Of a DNA stretch of 64,000 nucleotides, positions 1 through 13,100 are shown in pieces. The notes under the pieces were generated by a model that made no database searches, had not been told where the DNA came from, and saw nothing but the letters and a program-made list of their open reading frames with translations. Origin of the DNA: Fasciolopsis buskii (lineage: Eukaryota > Platyhelminthes > Trematoda > Plagiorchiida > Fasciolidae); contig LUCM01004058.1 in the NCBI GenBank assembly GCA_008360955.1, positions 17,313 to 81,312 on the forward strand. The letters are read 5' to 3'. The position numbers were made by a program, and so were the translations under genes. Numbering within the stretch: position 1 is the first letter of the stretch; each line of letters opens with the position of its first letter.

Positions 1-921
1 AGATGACATTTGCTGATAAGTCGATTAATGGATTCGGTCTTTAGGATGTTGAATTTCACAGCTTTAGTTGAAAAGCAATCCGTTTTTGAAATAACAAAAG
101 GAGGCATTCGTTCCGGAAGATGAAAGATTCACTCATGTCCCTCGCACTGGAAGGTCACTGCTGAAAATCGGAAACTAGCCAAAAACCTTAGGGTTTCTGA
201 GACGGATAAGCGGATCGTCGAGCGAAAATAGTTGTGGTCTTCGAATGCGAAAGAGGTAAAACAAACTACGTCAGACAAATAGTTTTGTTTACTGCCTCGA
301 TCATTTTTAGTCAACCTTGTTAATGTCATCTATCGTGCTAGAAACTGACCTAAAAAGCTGGCTAGATGGTTAAAAATCAATTTACATATTATATCGTTGA
401 AGTGGTGATCGTGCAAAACAGTAAACGTTCTTTTTCTTTGCTCACATTCGATGGCCGTAGCCACAATATTGCATTGCGCGCAACATCTTGCCGATAAACG
501 GGAGGGTGCTTGTTTGATCCAAGCACACGCTGCGAAGCTACGGACAAGAGTATTCAGAACAAGTTATTGGTAAACGGACACCTGCTCTTATTGAATCCTA
601 CACATGGTCTTAAATCTCTGATGCGTTAATGTATTTGTTGAATTAGTCGACCAGCATCCGCACTTTAGGTCATTACTGTGGCGTTGCAAAACTTGGATAC
701 TGAATTGAATAATTTTCCTAGTTTAAGAGTGTGTGGGGAGAGAGGTCGATAGTGCAACTGTCATTATCTCCCATAGAGTGGCCATCAATCACGGATTATC
801 GAGTGTGACATTGTCTAAAAGCCACAAAGAAGCAGGCTGTTTATTAAGGTAAATCATGAATGTAGACCGGAACTGTACTATATTGTCATATGAAATTTCA
901 CTAAACAAAAGTGAAACTCAC
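1..921 (-). other. Intron of the transporter gene, cut by the window edge
   Basis: This stretch follows the splice donor (TTT|GTGAGT) of the last visible transporter exon. The protein stops at the start of TM11, so at least one more exon is expected further left. I looked on the minus strand for sequence resembling TM11-TM12 of an MFS protein and found none in these bases. No repeat was recognised either. Confidence 0.6.
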
Positions 922-1143
922 AAATGCTGTGAAAATAAGTCCGTAATTGAGGGCCATATTTCTCGAGCCAAACAAGATGTTGGTTGCCGTCGGATTGAGA
1001 ACGAACACGCCACTCAGACAGAAGAACATTGTCGACACCCACAAAGCGTAGATGGCCCTGGCTACCATTCCGCTCAACAAGGTCAAATGGGGAAATGTGC
1101 AGATCAGGATGGCCCACAGTGTTAGCATGAGGCACAACGGAAT
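922..1143 (-). CDS. Transporter exon 9 (TM9, TM10, start of TM11)
   Basis: 222 nt, 74 whole codons. It encodes TM9 (IPLCLMLTLWAILICTF), TM10 (IYALWVSTMFFCLSGVFVL) and PTATNILFGSRNMALNYG followed by LIFTAF. The NxxxNYGLxFT block is typical of OFA proteins entering TM11. The acceptor is CATCCAG|ATT and the donor TTT|GTGAGT, so the message continues off the left edge. Confidence 0.92.
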
Positions 1144-4100
1144 CTGGATGATGCATCATCGATGAGGAAATGGGAAAACCAAAAACCAAACCAATTTAGT
1201 TGGGAGGTGTGGATGTGGCTGTTTACATTCTTCCTCATATGTAAATTTTATTTGTTGGGTAGTTTCTCAGGAGTAAAAATAAACTGAGAGTTCTTTCAAT
1301 TCCAAGCCCAGTTGGGACTATAACCAGACGGTTCAATTGATAGAATGCATGTTCTAGTTATCCTACTCATTGGCTGTGTTATTCATTACCTTTGGATGTA
1401 AACTAGAAATTCTATCAGGGATGCTATGGGTCGACATGAAAGAACCAGTCGAGAACAGATGTTGAGCAAACGCGATTTACCGATTCGACCGAGTGATGGC
1501 GGATGGTCTAACACTAAGTCTTTTTTCTTTCACAGTTTTGTTTCTTTTATTAATGAGACATGAAGGTGAGTCATTTTCAGGAAGGTGGCTGAGTCTGACG
1601 TAGGGCTGTCAATGAGGGAATTTAACCGGATGTGGGAAGATTCGGATCCGTGAGCAACGGAGTAAAACGCCGTGGTGTTGACCACTTGACCTCCATTGCA
1701 TATTCAGTCGGTCTGCTATGCGGTTGGATGATCAGCCAACCATATTAAAACAAAATACAATTTTGACATCTACTGAGTATTGCGATAAAGCGATGAGGAA
1801 TAACCGGTAATACATGCCGGATGTTGACGAAATTGCTATTTGATTCTTTTTCCAATCGTTATGTTGCCCTAAATTACTATTAGCATCACTTTTATCTTGC
1901 TGTCACAGATTCAGTCTCGGATCAAAAGTGGAAGACATTTGATGGTATTTTTTATAACAAGAAAACACCATTTGAGTACCGAGGTAATTCATCCACACAT
2001 TCGTCTCAACGTCTTTTGAAATGATACATTTTGTGCCACACGTGGAAGCTTCCAGTTGGACCAAAACACGATAAACAAATTTTCAACGAGAAAATTATCA
2101 TCATAGGGTATTGAAATACATGGGTGATTACAGGTGAAGTTCTTTGCTGAATTGATGTGCACAGTAATTCGCGGGATACATGGAGTCTTTGACTGCCATT
2201 AGTTGAGTGTGAGAAGATACAGCGGCGGCGTGTAAGTTGCTTTGTGCAAGTGGAGTGTGAATCCACTACTGCTACTTTCTCTGGTGCTATGATATATTAT
2301 GTAACTGGTATGATTCCTATTGTCCGTTAGCTAAACATGATACCTACAGTTCAAGAAGATAAGTCATGCGAAGAGCGGACGGGGCTTGTGAAAAGGCATT
2401 CAGCATTAACTGGACTACTAAACAGTAAAGCAGACTTTGCTTGAGACAGCTAGAGTAAGAATTGTGCTTTTGGTCTAAAGCTCATTTCTTGTTTCGGCTC
2501 TGGAAACGCTGCTTCTACTTTTTATTGCTTAATCCTTCCCGTCCTTTCGGTGTGTTCGACCCGTCATTTAACAGTGTGTATTAAAGACATCGTGTTTTGA
2601 CTAACAGACATAAGCAACTCCACTGGTTATAAAATATCTCGTACCACCGCGGAATGTAACAGCGGAGTTACAGACAAAAGGTATTCGCATAAGATCTCCT
2701 ACATGATCATGCTGTTCCTTTCTAACTTGTTGATGTATGCTTTGCCGGCGTTAGCCAAGCGATTAAAGTGGGGGAGTTTGGATGTGAAGGGTGCGGGTTC
2801 GATTCCTCCTAATGCCCATCAAATTCCCCGGTACATAGCATTCTATTGGCTGCGGCCCCCCTCCTGTTACTTTGTCAATAAAGAAAGTAAAAGATAAAGG
2901 ATATGGAAAACAATCGTGGGTGTGTCAGCCGCTTAATAAGGTGAAAATAGTGAACTTTTTCGGTTTATTCAAACGGAATTCCCACACATCAAGCAAACTT
3001 CTCACTGGGCTGCTCTCAACTTAGTGGGACTCTAATCTGGATTACGGGCCTTAGAGAATTCATCAGCGCAGATTGAGCTAGCTAAACAAGTGCCGGAATA
3101 TATATATATATATATATATATATGTATTTATATATAACTATGACCTTGAACACAAAGTGACCACAAACAGTAGGGTTGCCTTGCGAATTTGTGTTTTAAT
3201 CCAAAAAAGTATTGCGATCACGGAAGGTTCCCAAACAAAAGATTAGAAGAACGATAACTTACCTTAAACGAAATTCGATCACAAATCATTCCCCAAATAA
3301 CGCGGCCCACAGCGTTGCAAACAGAGGCCGCCACCCCGATACCGGCGAGGAAGAGGTCGTCATCAAGAAAAGTGCGACCAACAAACTGAAGTTGAAACCA
3401 AGGCAGACATGGTCGACAGTTCAGTTTCCAGTTTGTCTCAAAGAGAGCAGCAGCTGAAATGACTACGGTCACCTCTTCCAGGCAGAATAAAATAAAAACA
3501 CTGATGGCGTAGAGCAACTAGCTAGGGCTAATTATACGAAATATAGAATCTATGGGAGGATGAACCAACTAACCGTGGTTAGTTCTAATCAGTGGCTTCC
3601 TAGAGCAGGGTCGGTGGGATAACTGGAGCTTTGAGCAGTCAAAATCCAACACTTATTTCGCACGTTAGACCGCTTCAGTCGCTTGCATGAATTCCAGTTT
3701 GGTCAAAGTTTAAGTTGATAGTTATCTAAAGGCAAGAACATGAAATTTAAGTAGCTGCTTGGAGTCTCATGGCGTACGTAAAGGAAAGTAAAACCTGGAA
3801 ATAAATTAGTAATTCGGAAGTCCTAGTAGTCAATCACTAAGCAGGAGACTAATCACTTGGTCATGTGCTATGTGTTTTCAAGAATTGACTCAGTCCTAGT
3901 TGCATAAGCGCTGATCACAGTGACAATAGAAATTCACAAGTGCTTCTGTTGGATGAACGTTTTAACCAATGGACTGGCTCGTATAAATCTGGTGCACGAG
4001 ATCCTCCCAAACTACGGTTGGAGACAATAGATTATATGGGTCAGTGTTTAAGTCAAAAATTTTCTTGCGTTAGAAATCTCTTGACTTCTGGAAAGTTGTT

Positions 4101-7100
4101 CCACTTTTTGTGTTGTAGTCAATCTCCCACTTTTTCTCGATATCATTTTTCTTTTAAGCAGACGGAGCTGCAAGGTAGCAACCAAAACCAGGACGCAAGG
4201 TTAATGATTATAAAAGGTGAACTGAACTAAATTTTCGAAGTAAATCACCATCCAATGTCAACACCCAACAGGCCATTGAAAATCACGAGAATATTGTGCA
4301 GTTATTTCATCCTTGTTAGAAATCATCACCAGTGCATATACACCGCGCTCGAACTGGGATGTAAACCTTGAATGGACGATTGTGGGTCGAACGCTATAGC
4401 CATTACTCTAGCTAGGTTGATTCTCCCTGGTTCACCAAACGTCAGCATTGTTGGATACAGCGCTCATAACCTTCATTGGGCTTTGCAGATTGCCGGTCTT
4501 TAATTGCCTCAGATGAACGACTCTCAGGTGAGAATAGTATAATACGAAGACATTACGCATAGCCGTGTAGAGCTGTACTATTCTTCCGTGATTTTCAATC
4601 TCAAGTTGGATGGCGACATTGTGAGACGAATCATCAGAACTGAAACCGTTTCCCTTCTTTCTGTTTTGTGCATATCGGAGTATTTACAGAACTAACTGAA
4701 ACGTGCGTGCCATCTGCTCGTCCTCAAAGGTGGATTTATGATTGTGGCCCTGTAGGATTCCGAGAGTGAAATTAATGTTTGGGTTTTCCATCAACTGTTT
4801 GTGGAGGAAGTGGAAAACAGCTCTGTGCATACTTTTTCCTTATATCAATTAAATGATTACTAATTTGTTTTCGCTTTAACTGTCTGCTATTCTGATACCA
4901 CTCTCAACTAAAAACTTGCAGATAATCCGGTCAACCTTGCACTCGGGAATCACCAGAGCACCAATCAGAAGGAAATTCGAGTCCAGTGCTTCCTGAGTGC
5001 GAGGTTGACCGGAGGACCTGTGGTTTGTGCGTTGAGAGTGGAATCCTAATGTCAACCATTCAAATCAAAATACCATCAGCTATGCACACTACTCACAAGT
5101 AACTGGGATATATATGCAAGACCAAAAGCGACTTACTTTGTACAGCGATGAAAGAGAAATGACAGGTATTACAGACAGTCCAAGTGAAATCCATAGAAGA
5201 TAGAAATCCAGTGTGCGCAACGCATGCAAAGTGGTGCCTCCTCCGGATCTGTATATGGTTGAATCGATAAATAATGACCGGTTGTCGTCTATAGAAACTC
5301 AAGCCAGTCAGTGAAATCAGGAACTGCTATTTAGCAGTCACAGGAGCGTTTCAGAAAACATTATGGATGATGGTTTAATATTTTTAAGCCTTAAGGAGTT
5401 CCAATTCATTAAACGCATTCTAAAGATATGTTAGACCTTATTCAAGTCAACTTCCCATCACACTGGCAAAGAAGCAGAAATTGAAGTGCCTAGACAACCT
5501 GGAAATGACGATGAGTATTTTTTGAAAGTGTTTTTGATTACCAACGAAACAGTGGTTTGTTTTATCCGCAATGATATCTCTCTCCAATGGCTTTTGTTTT
5601 TGGTGAAGCATTGGCTGAATCCAAAACCTTCCTAAAGTCATTGGGAATAAACGAACTGGGAAAATTTCCCAAACGAAAGCTGATATGGTTAAGATAATCT
5701 GTCCCGTCACATAAGAAAGCTCATTCAACAGTTTTAACAGTTCCGTGCTGGTTCGTGTCTGATGGCACCAAATCGATTGACTGTCTTTATGAGACCGATT
5801 ACCCATGAACGACGTAGTTATTGCTTGAACAATGGTCTCAACGTATTCAGTCGGAGATACTGGATGTGCAGACAATCTACCGGTACCTTTCATACTCGAC
5901 AAAATGTTCAGACAGCTAGTTAAAATCAACCTAACAGGGAAGCATAGATATTATCTTTGTCATTTGAGTGGGCGAAAACCACAGATTACATGCATCTTAA
6001 GCTAAAATGGACCAAAAATTCTGATTCTTCGTTAAAACTATTTAATGTGACATCCGATCACATGAAGAAATCCACATATACCGCTAACCATAAAAGTATT
6101 TATTTATCTTGTCAATAATTATTTCATAATTCGAAATCACAAGAGCCCTGCTGTACAGCTATTTTATTCTGGTTAGAATTCATCAGCCGGACATATCGTT
6201 CACGTCTTTCCGGAGTGACTGTCAGTCGAACACTCTAATCAATAGTTAATTTGTGCTGCTTCCCAGAGAAGCTAGATAGTTTGTTCACCTGATCTAAAGC
6301 TTTTCATGTTGAAATATAGTTCTTCTCTCAACTAATGTAATTCACTGACTTGTATTTTGAAACCAGTTTTTTTTAGCAAGCAAGGATTTATCATTTTTCC
6401 CGTTTTTTTATGAACCCGTACAGTACACTAATACTTTCACATCAAAATACCCTCTTCTTTGTCCAACAATTTTTTTGGCATGCATCACAATCGATTTTCG
6501 TAGACGGTATGGGCACTTAAAAACCATCACATGTTTAATGGAAATGAATCAGTAAGGAAAACTGTACACCACATCGACTTCGTGTAAAAGCAGCGCAAAT
6601 GAAGGTTGAATATTACCTGTCTCTCTCTCAACATTTTTAATCAATGTTTGTACCCGCATTTATGAAAAAAATGAAGCATGTCAGTTCGGAAGGTAAATAT
6701 TCCTTCGGCCCTGCGGATATCTGTAAAACGTTGTCTTCTTCTTGCGCGTCCGGAGCCCTTTTTATGAAGAATCCTACAAACCCCAGTTCTTCCGACATTG
6801 AGACCATATGAAAACTTGTTGAAACTCAGTAACTGTATTAGATGGCAACAAGTGGGTTAGAATCAAGTCGAGCTTATTCTTTCCTTCATCTGGCTGCTTT
6901 CAATTTTTGCATGTTAGAACGACTAGGATAATAAGGTAACCTAGCTGGGACCGTTTAAAATTAAATTGATATATACGGTGCCTCTCAAATACGTGCGCAA
7001 GACCCTCACTCATATAACCAGTCCTTTTAGTGCATGTGCATCCTTGGCTGGTTTCTCTCTTGGCATGTCATGTGGTGTGTTTTCCAACACTCGTAGTTGC

Positions 7101-10100
7101 ACTGATATGGGAATCGCCCTGAACAGGGGAGCCAATTGCACACTCTTGGACTGGAGTTCAAGCAACAATTACTGGTTGGACGGTTCTGTAATTGCCAATA
7201 GCAGTCGACTGAGACGTCGTTCTTTTTTCATATCCATGTAGGCCTCCATGGGTTATAGCTGTTAAAATCAAATGGGATTTCTACCAAAACCTGTCCCGAC
7301 TGCTTAGAAGTATGCGTTCAACGGATTTGATGATCGCCGTTAGTGGTCTCATTATTCAAGTTGGCTACTTGACTTGGGAACAGGGAGACTTACCGCAAGC
7401 TGGTCGTACTGATAACTGTTGTAGCCTCAGACAGGTTAGTTCTGGCCAAAATCTTCAGTTAGCAAAATCGTCGATCTTAAAAAGCGATGTCAGCTAACTA
7501 GGCATACTTCTTCACTGGGGATTTCCGATCACTTTGGCCCACACTCGTGGACTCACTTCATACTTCAATTCGTGCTCGATTTCATTGTGTTTAGTTTGTG
7601 ATTACCTGTACTCTAAGACTGCTTCTGAACGATAATCGTTACCGTTAGTCCCCGTCGGAGCATTCGGTGCCATCTTCGACACTAAAAAGGGCCGGCAGTC
7701 TGAGTAAACTTTGGAAGTAGATCAAAAGCACTGTGTATTCAGTCTCAATCGCCACTAAGAACAAGGTGTCAGACGACGATAGTAAAAGTTGGATATCATC
7801 GACTTCAACTCACCTGTTGGATGCTCAGAGATCCTTCTCCCAGGGTACCAGTTCAGTGAGATGACCAGGTCTCTAAGTTTGTTGACTAACATTCTTAAAA
7901 CTGACCGCGACCAGTGGTTGATAGGAAAATGTAAGATGAAAACCGCAGGAGTTATAGTGGAAATCCGAAATCTCTTACGGGTCATTTGGGGTACTAACCC
8001 AAGAAGTTAGGGACCCAGAGACTCAACGCTTCACTTCCAGCAGCATCACAAACTCCGCTGTTAGAGTATTGAAAAAGCAGCCTAAATGGCTCAATTTGAC
8101 AACAGGACATCTACTCTGACCCTTAAATAGTAAAACGCAGCTAGTCATCAATTCCTTTTTAGAAACAGAGCCTATCCGCACGATAGCTTTCTTAAAGAGC
8201 GATAAGGTAGCTGGACTAAATGAATTGTTCCCATTCTTTTACAAGGATGGGGCTGAAGCCCTTACTATGGAGCAAGCAAACTGGTAGGATAAGTCTAGGA
8301 AAAAGAATAGATTCCTAATGAGTTGAGGAAATCGGTGATTGTACTGGTTTACATGGTAGTTTCTCATATGAGATCACAGAGAATCCTTTTAGTAAGTATT
8401 GCGTCCAAACTGCTTGCGGAGAGTACTCTCCGCCGATTATCTGGTACTCGCCAAAGGTGTATGCGTGAGAATTAAGCCGGTTTTTGACTGGGTCCTGGGT
8501 GTACTGACCAAATATTTGTTCTGTGAAAAATCTTCACAAATAGGCGTTTGACTAACTCGATGGAGCAGCTCCCAGAAGCTGCTGCTCACTGAGGGACTTC
8601 CCAGGGAAATTCATTACAATTTTCACATCTCAGTCTGCAAAGACCCGAAGCCGAGTCAGTGTTTATGGAGATCTTGAGTATGACTTATCCACGAGAAGTA
8701 TTATTCCTCAGGGTTGTCATCTCTGCGAATTCTACCCAACATTGAGATTGAATTTATCATGAACTGAACTGCACCCCTGGTGAGGAAGTCTCATCAATGT
8801 ACGCTAGTAATAGAACACTACATGTTTTTACGGGATTATTCATCACCGGACACTAGCTCTCAACTGACGGTTACGAAATCGTAGGACCACCGTACACCTG
8901 GTTCATGCTAAGCTGCCAAGACTTATAGGCCATGATCAAAGTCTTCGTCGAACTCAGGTTATCTGCTAAGAAGTCATATATCAGAAGATAGGCCTGACAA
9001 CACAATGGTTAAAGAGTTTAGCAACAGTCGTTCGTCACGGGTTCGAGTCCCGGTCGGGCCCAGTGGATTTGAACTGCTGATATTTACCAATAGGGGTAAA
9101 ATAGACGTACACATTGTTTTCTAGTGATTAGTTAACCGTTGATTTAACATGGTAGTTACTTCATGAAAGGTGCCAATGGCATTTTTTTCAGGCAAGAACC
9201 TATCTGACTTAGTTTGAGCGGATGATTTAGTTCATCTGAATGAAGACCGTCATAAATTACAAGTATTTCTGCGCCGCCTAAGCAACAGCTTGGCAACTTT
9301 AAGGACTCGTTTTGCAACTCCGATACTTAAAACGCAGCTGGAACACTGGATTGACTCGAATCCATATCTTCTTCTCGCCGTAAAAAATCCAGATAAAGTA
9401 AATAGCTGTATTTTGATTGTTAATTGCATCTCACCAGTAGATAGTAAGACAAATGAGGTGTCTATGAGTATACAGAAGGATTTACTGGCCAATGTGAAGC
9501 AGTTTTAGCGTCAATGCGTCTTCCAGTCAGCGATCAACGAACGATCGGCAATACGATACGGCTCATAAGCGTGGCCGATGAAAACAGATGATGCCAGAAG
9601 CTTTTGGTTTTTGAACCATGTTGCACTCGTAGTGTTAGCAGAACATGGTGGGATAGTATAGTCAGTAACTCATACGTTTAACATAAGACATTGGACCGCA
9701 GGGTTCAACTTAGCGAAGAATCGGTGAGTGTAAATAGATTACTGTGATACGATCGGAATGACTGAAAGATAGGCCGAGTTGGTCAGTAGATGATTCGGTA
9801 AAAAGAAGTAATAAATTTAACCTGTGGAATAGTTCTTGTAGGCCCAGTTAGACTGCCAAGTTGAACTCCACGAGCTACACCTTCCAAGCAAAATTTGAAG
9901 ACTGTAAGTGATATGGTAAAATGTTGCAATCAATGACACTGCCACGCAGTTGATCGCCTTCCTGTTGATCCTTCAGTTTTTCACGTTCGTTTCTATTTTG
10001 AGCTTTGCTCTGACGCAGCGACTAAAAACCCGAGCACATCAGTGCAAGATGAATGAATGTAAAACTAAACTGAACCCAAAGCATAATAAATGAATTTGTC

Positions 10101-13100
10101 AAAACCCATCATAATTCCAGGCTACTGATTTCATCATGCAGACCTCATTTTGACTCTCAATTTAGCCATCATTATCCAACTGCATTAACATAAAATCGTG
10201 AGATTTGAATTTGTTAATTTTACTTTTTCATGATTTATTTCCGTTCAGCTAACTGCTCACAATCACTGGATAGTGCAATGTATCCCCTCAGTGTGATGAT
10301 CTATGATTATAATAATCTACAGTCTTCCTTTCCGAATATTATTCTCGAAGACCTGTCCCTCCTCCGAAAGACAACACTGTGCCGACCACAGCTTGAATTT
10401 TGCCACTGAAACCTAATCTCAGAAGTAAAAAACCAAACCTTGCCATGTGAATAACTATTGTTTGGTTGCTACGGTTGTTGCTCAACAGCGAAGCACTGTA
10501 ATACGAGAGATAAAATTTCAACTAATTGTAAATAGTTAAATGGTTTTAAATATGACGTCTGATATACTGGGTGATACAACTTTACCACGTTTCCATGGTT
10601 CTCCACCGACAGGGATGTGTCAACTACAAATAATGTTTTATTTCGCAAATAATTAGTCCCGCTACCTAAACTATGTAAAGGCAAACTCACCATGCAAACA
10701 TATCTTCACCTCAGGAAATACATTCAGAGGATCAAGAAATGGAACCAACCAAGAGTAGTAAAACTTAATTCATCCAATCAACACAACCTGTATGTCTGGA
10801 ATCCAGGATGGCATGACTGTGAACGAAATCACAAAACCTAAGTCGCCATTGGCTTCAGGTGGACTAAACTAGACTAAATCACCTATTAGTTGCACGAATT
10901 GACGATTTATATTACCCAACCTGCGTTTGCGCTCTTTCAAAGGAAAAAATTGACAAAGGAAAAATAATCACAATTGACCAAACAAAGAGGTCGTTTTGAG
11001 AAAAGAAATCTGATGAGCTTTCAGTGTTTCAGTGCGATTGCCTCAAACCCAAGTATACCACAGGTTTCAGTTAACAAAAATACATCGAGTCCAGGCAAGT
11101 AGATATTCTTGCTAAGTTTAGCAGAACGAAATTCAACACGTTTTGAAATCAGTCATGCTTTGGTTTATTTTCTCAATTGAAATAACTACAAAATGATGAT
11201 AGTTAGCTTGTTCGCAAAGGGGTTTGTTCCTAATTGCTGTTTGTGTGGTCGCTTCCGCAAAATATTGAAAATCAATGAAAACAACATATTTGGCACAAAA
11301 GCATCCAATTTCGAGATCAACTCACCCGGTTCCTTGAGTACAACCTTTTTCGTCAAGCTGGAGCTAAAACGAGAAACGGAATTCCACGCCTGAAAAGCAT
11401 GAGTCGTCTGGTCGTTTCTATTTGGACAACATAATTTCAGTATCACTCGGCAAACACAGATATGCCCAAAAGTAGAGGGAGAAAGAGGGAAATGTTTTGC
11501 TGATCGTGCAAAGCATTCTTTGCCTATGTAATTTTCGTGTTGCGATATCAAAAAATGCCATTAACTCAATACAGTACTACTTGACAGGATTGAGTTGTTT
11601 TCCTACATGGTTTTAAAATTACCCACTTGGTTTTGCTCTCTCTAAAGGCCTGTTTCAGTTACCCGAACACTTGTTAAATTCAGTATCGAATTCTTCTACG
11701 AAAACCGATCCGACCTCATATAGGGTTTTCCGCTGTAGGAGGAAGATGAAACGCCATCAAAATCTGTGTTGCTACCAAACTCATTTTCAGAAGGAGTGAA
11801 TGATCTGATCCACACGTGTCCAGCAAACGTAAACCACGAAATTGTCTCCAAACTTCAAGGTGCCTGTCAAATATAAATGGATTCTCGTCCATCTGGGGCC
11901 ACGTTGGGAAGTCGCAGAACTTCCGTGCACCAGAATAATGAGTTGATGGTGAAAATGGTCTCTATAGTAGACTTTCTCGTATTTGCATATTTTCCTCTTC
12001 AAATAAAATTCATAATTTTACATTAAAGTACATGTACTCAACTGCGACGAAATAAATTCAACCATGAAATACAGCAAAACCGATTCCTCTGCCGGCCTGT
12101 TGCATGAATAACGGCGACTGTAGCTCTTACTGTATTGATGATGGCATGAAAAATAACATCGGAATTTTAGGACATAAATTTCGGTCAGACTAGTTTGCTG
12201 TTTTGCGCTTTCTAGCCTCATAAGTCGTCGGTAATAAAATGAGGTGCGCATGTTTCGTCAAATGACAAATCGGTTACTACAGTTATATTGCGACTGTCCG
12301 GGAAAGCTAAAATCCATTCATCTGATCTCTATACCCGTTCCAGTTTTTACCCGCATCAGTTTTGCAGTATACCGATAGGGAGAAATGGGGTCGAGCTACT
12401 AGGAGATAGTACTCTTAGGTCGAATTGTGAATTATGACTTTTGGAACGTCGTTGTCTTGAAGAGTAACTGTAATTTGGACGGTTGAATATATCACCTTTA
12501 TTCTAACTACTTTCAGACTTTCGGCTGAACTCGTCAGTTGACTATAACTCAAGAAATCCTGTTTGAACCTAGCCAAGTTTGTTCACTCAGCGTATAATAT
12601 AGTCAGTGTTCATACTTTCGCATATATAAACATTATAACCATGTATGTGGTGCCTACTGAGTCTTCGTGCCACATGATGCCCATGCAAAACCAGGCACAT
12701 GCTCGTAACAGAACCTGGGGCAAGCTCATATCGCCAAATCACGTTGAATATAATTCCCCAACTGTGTGCAGTTCTTTGCCCGCATAAATTTCGTGGTTGC
12801 GCACACTTGCATGGTCACTGATCAATCTGTATCACGGAGCTCTACGCTACCCGTTTTCGAACGGGCGTAGCAGGGAACTTGGCACGGTGAATGACGAGTA
12901 CCTTGATGTCCACCAATCCAATTCGTATAATATCGCAATGCTGCGCAAGCATCCCCAACGAAAAGTCCTGTCATGCTATTGAAATGCAGATGAATACGAT
13001 GCTCATTGAGGTGCTTTGATTCGAGTGACGCTTCCAACGTCCACGGCAATCAACTCCGCCTAGCTAGTGGAATTCAGATGAGACAGTTGAGTCAGTCACT

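Larger units (their letters stand above)
5249..11325 (-). other. Intron 6 of the transporter gene (6077 nt)
   Basis: Bounded by GTGAGT and ATATACAG. Most of it is an antisense RTE-like LINE remnant (6966-9900). The parts 5249-6965 and 9900-11325 hold only short chance ORFs, and I recognise nothing in them. Confidence 0.7.

Noticed and set aside
8991..9060. Functional tRNA gene
   Set aside because: The anticodon arm cannot be folded and the D stem is weak, so it is listed only as tRNA-like.
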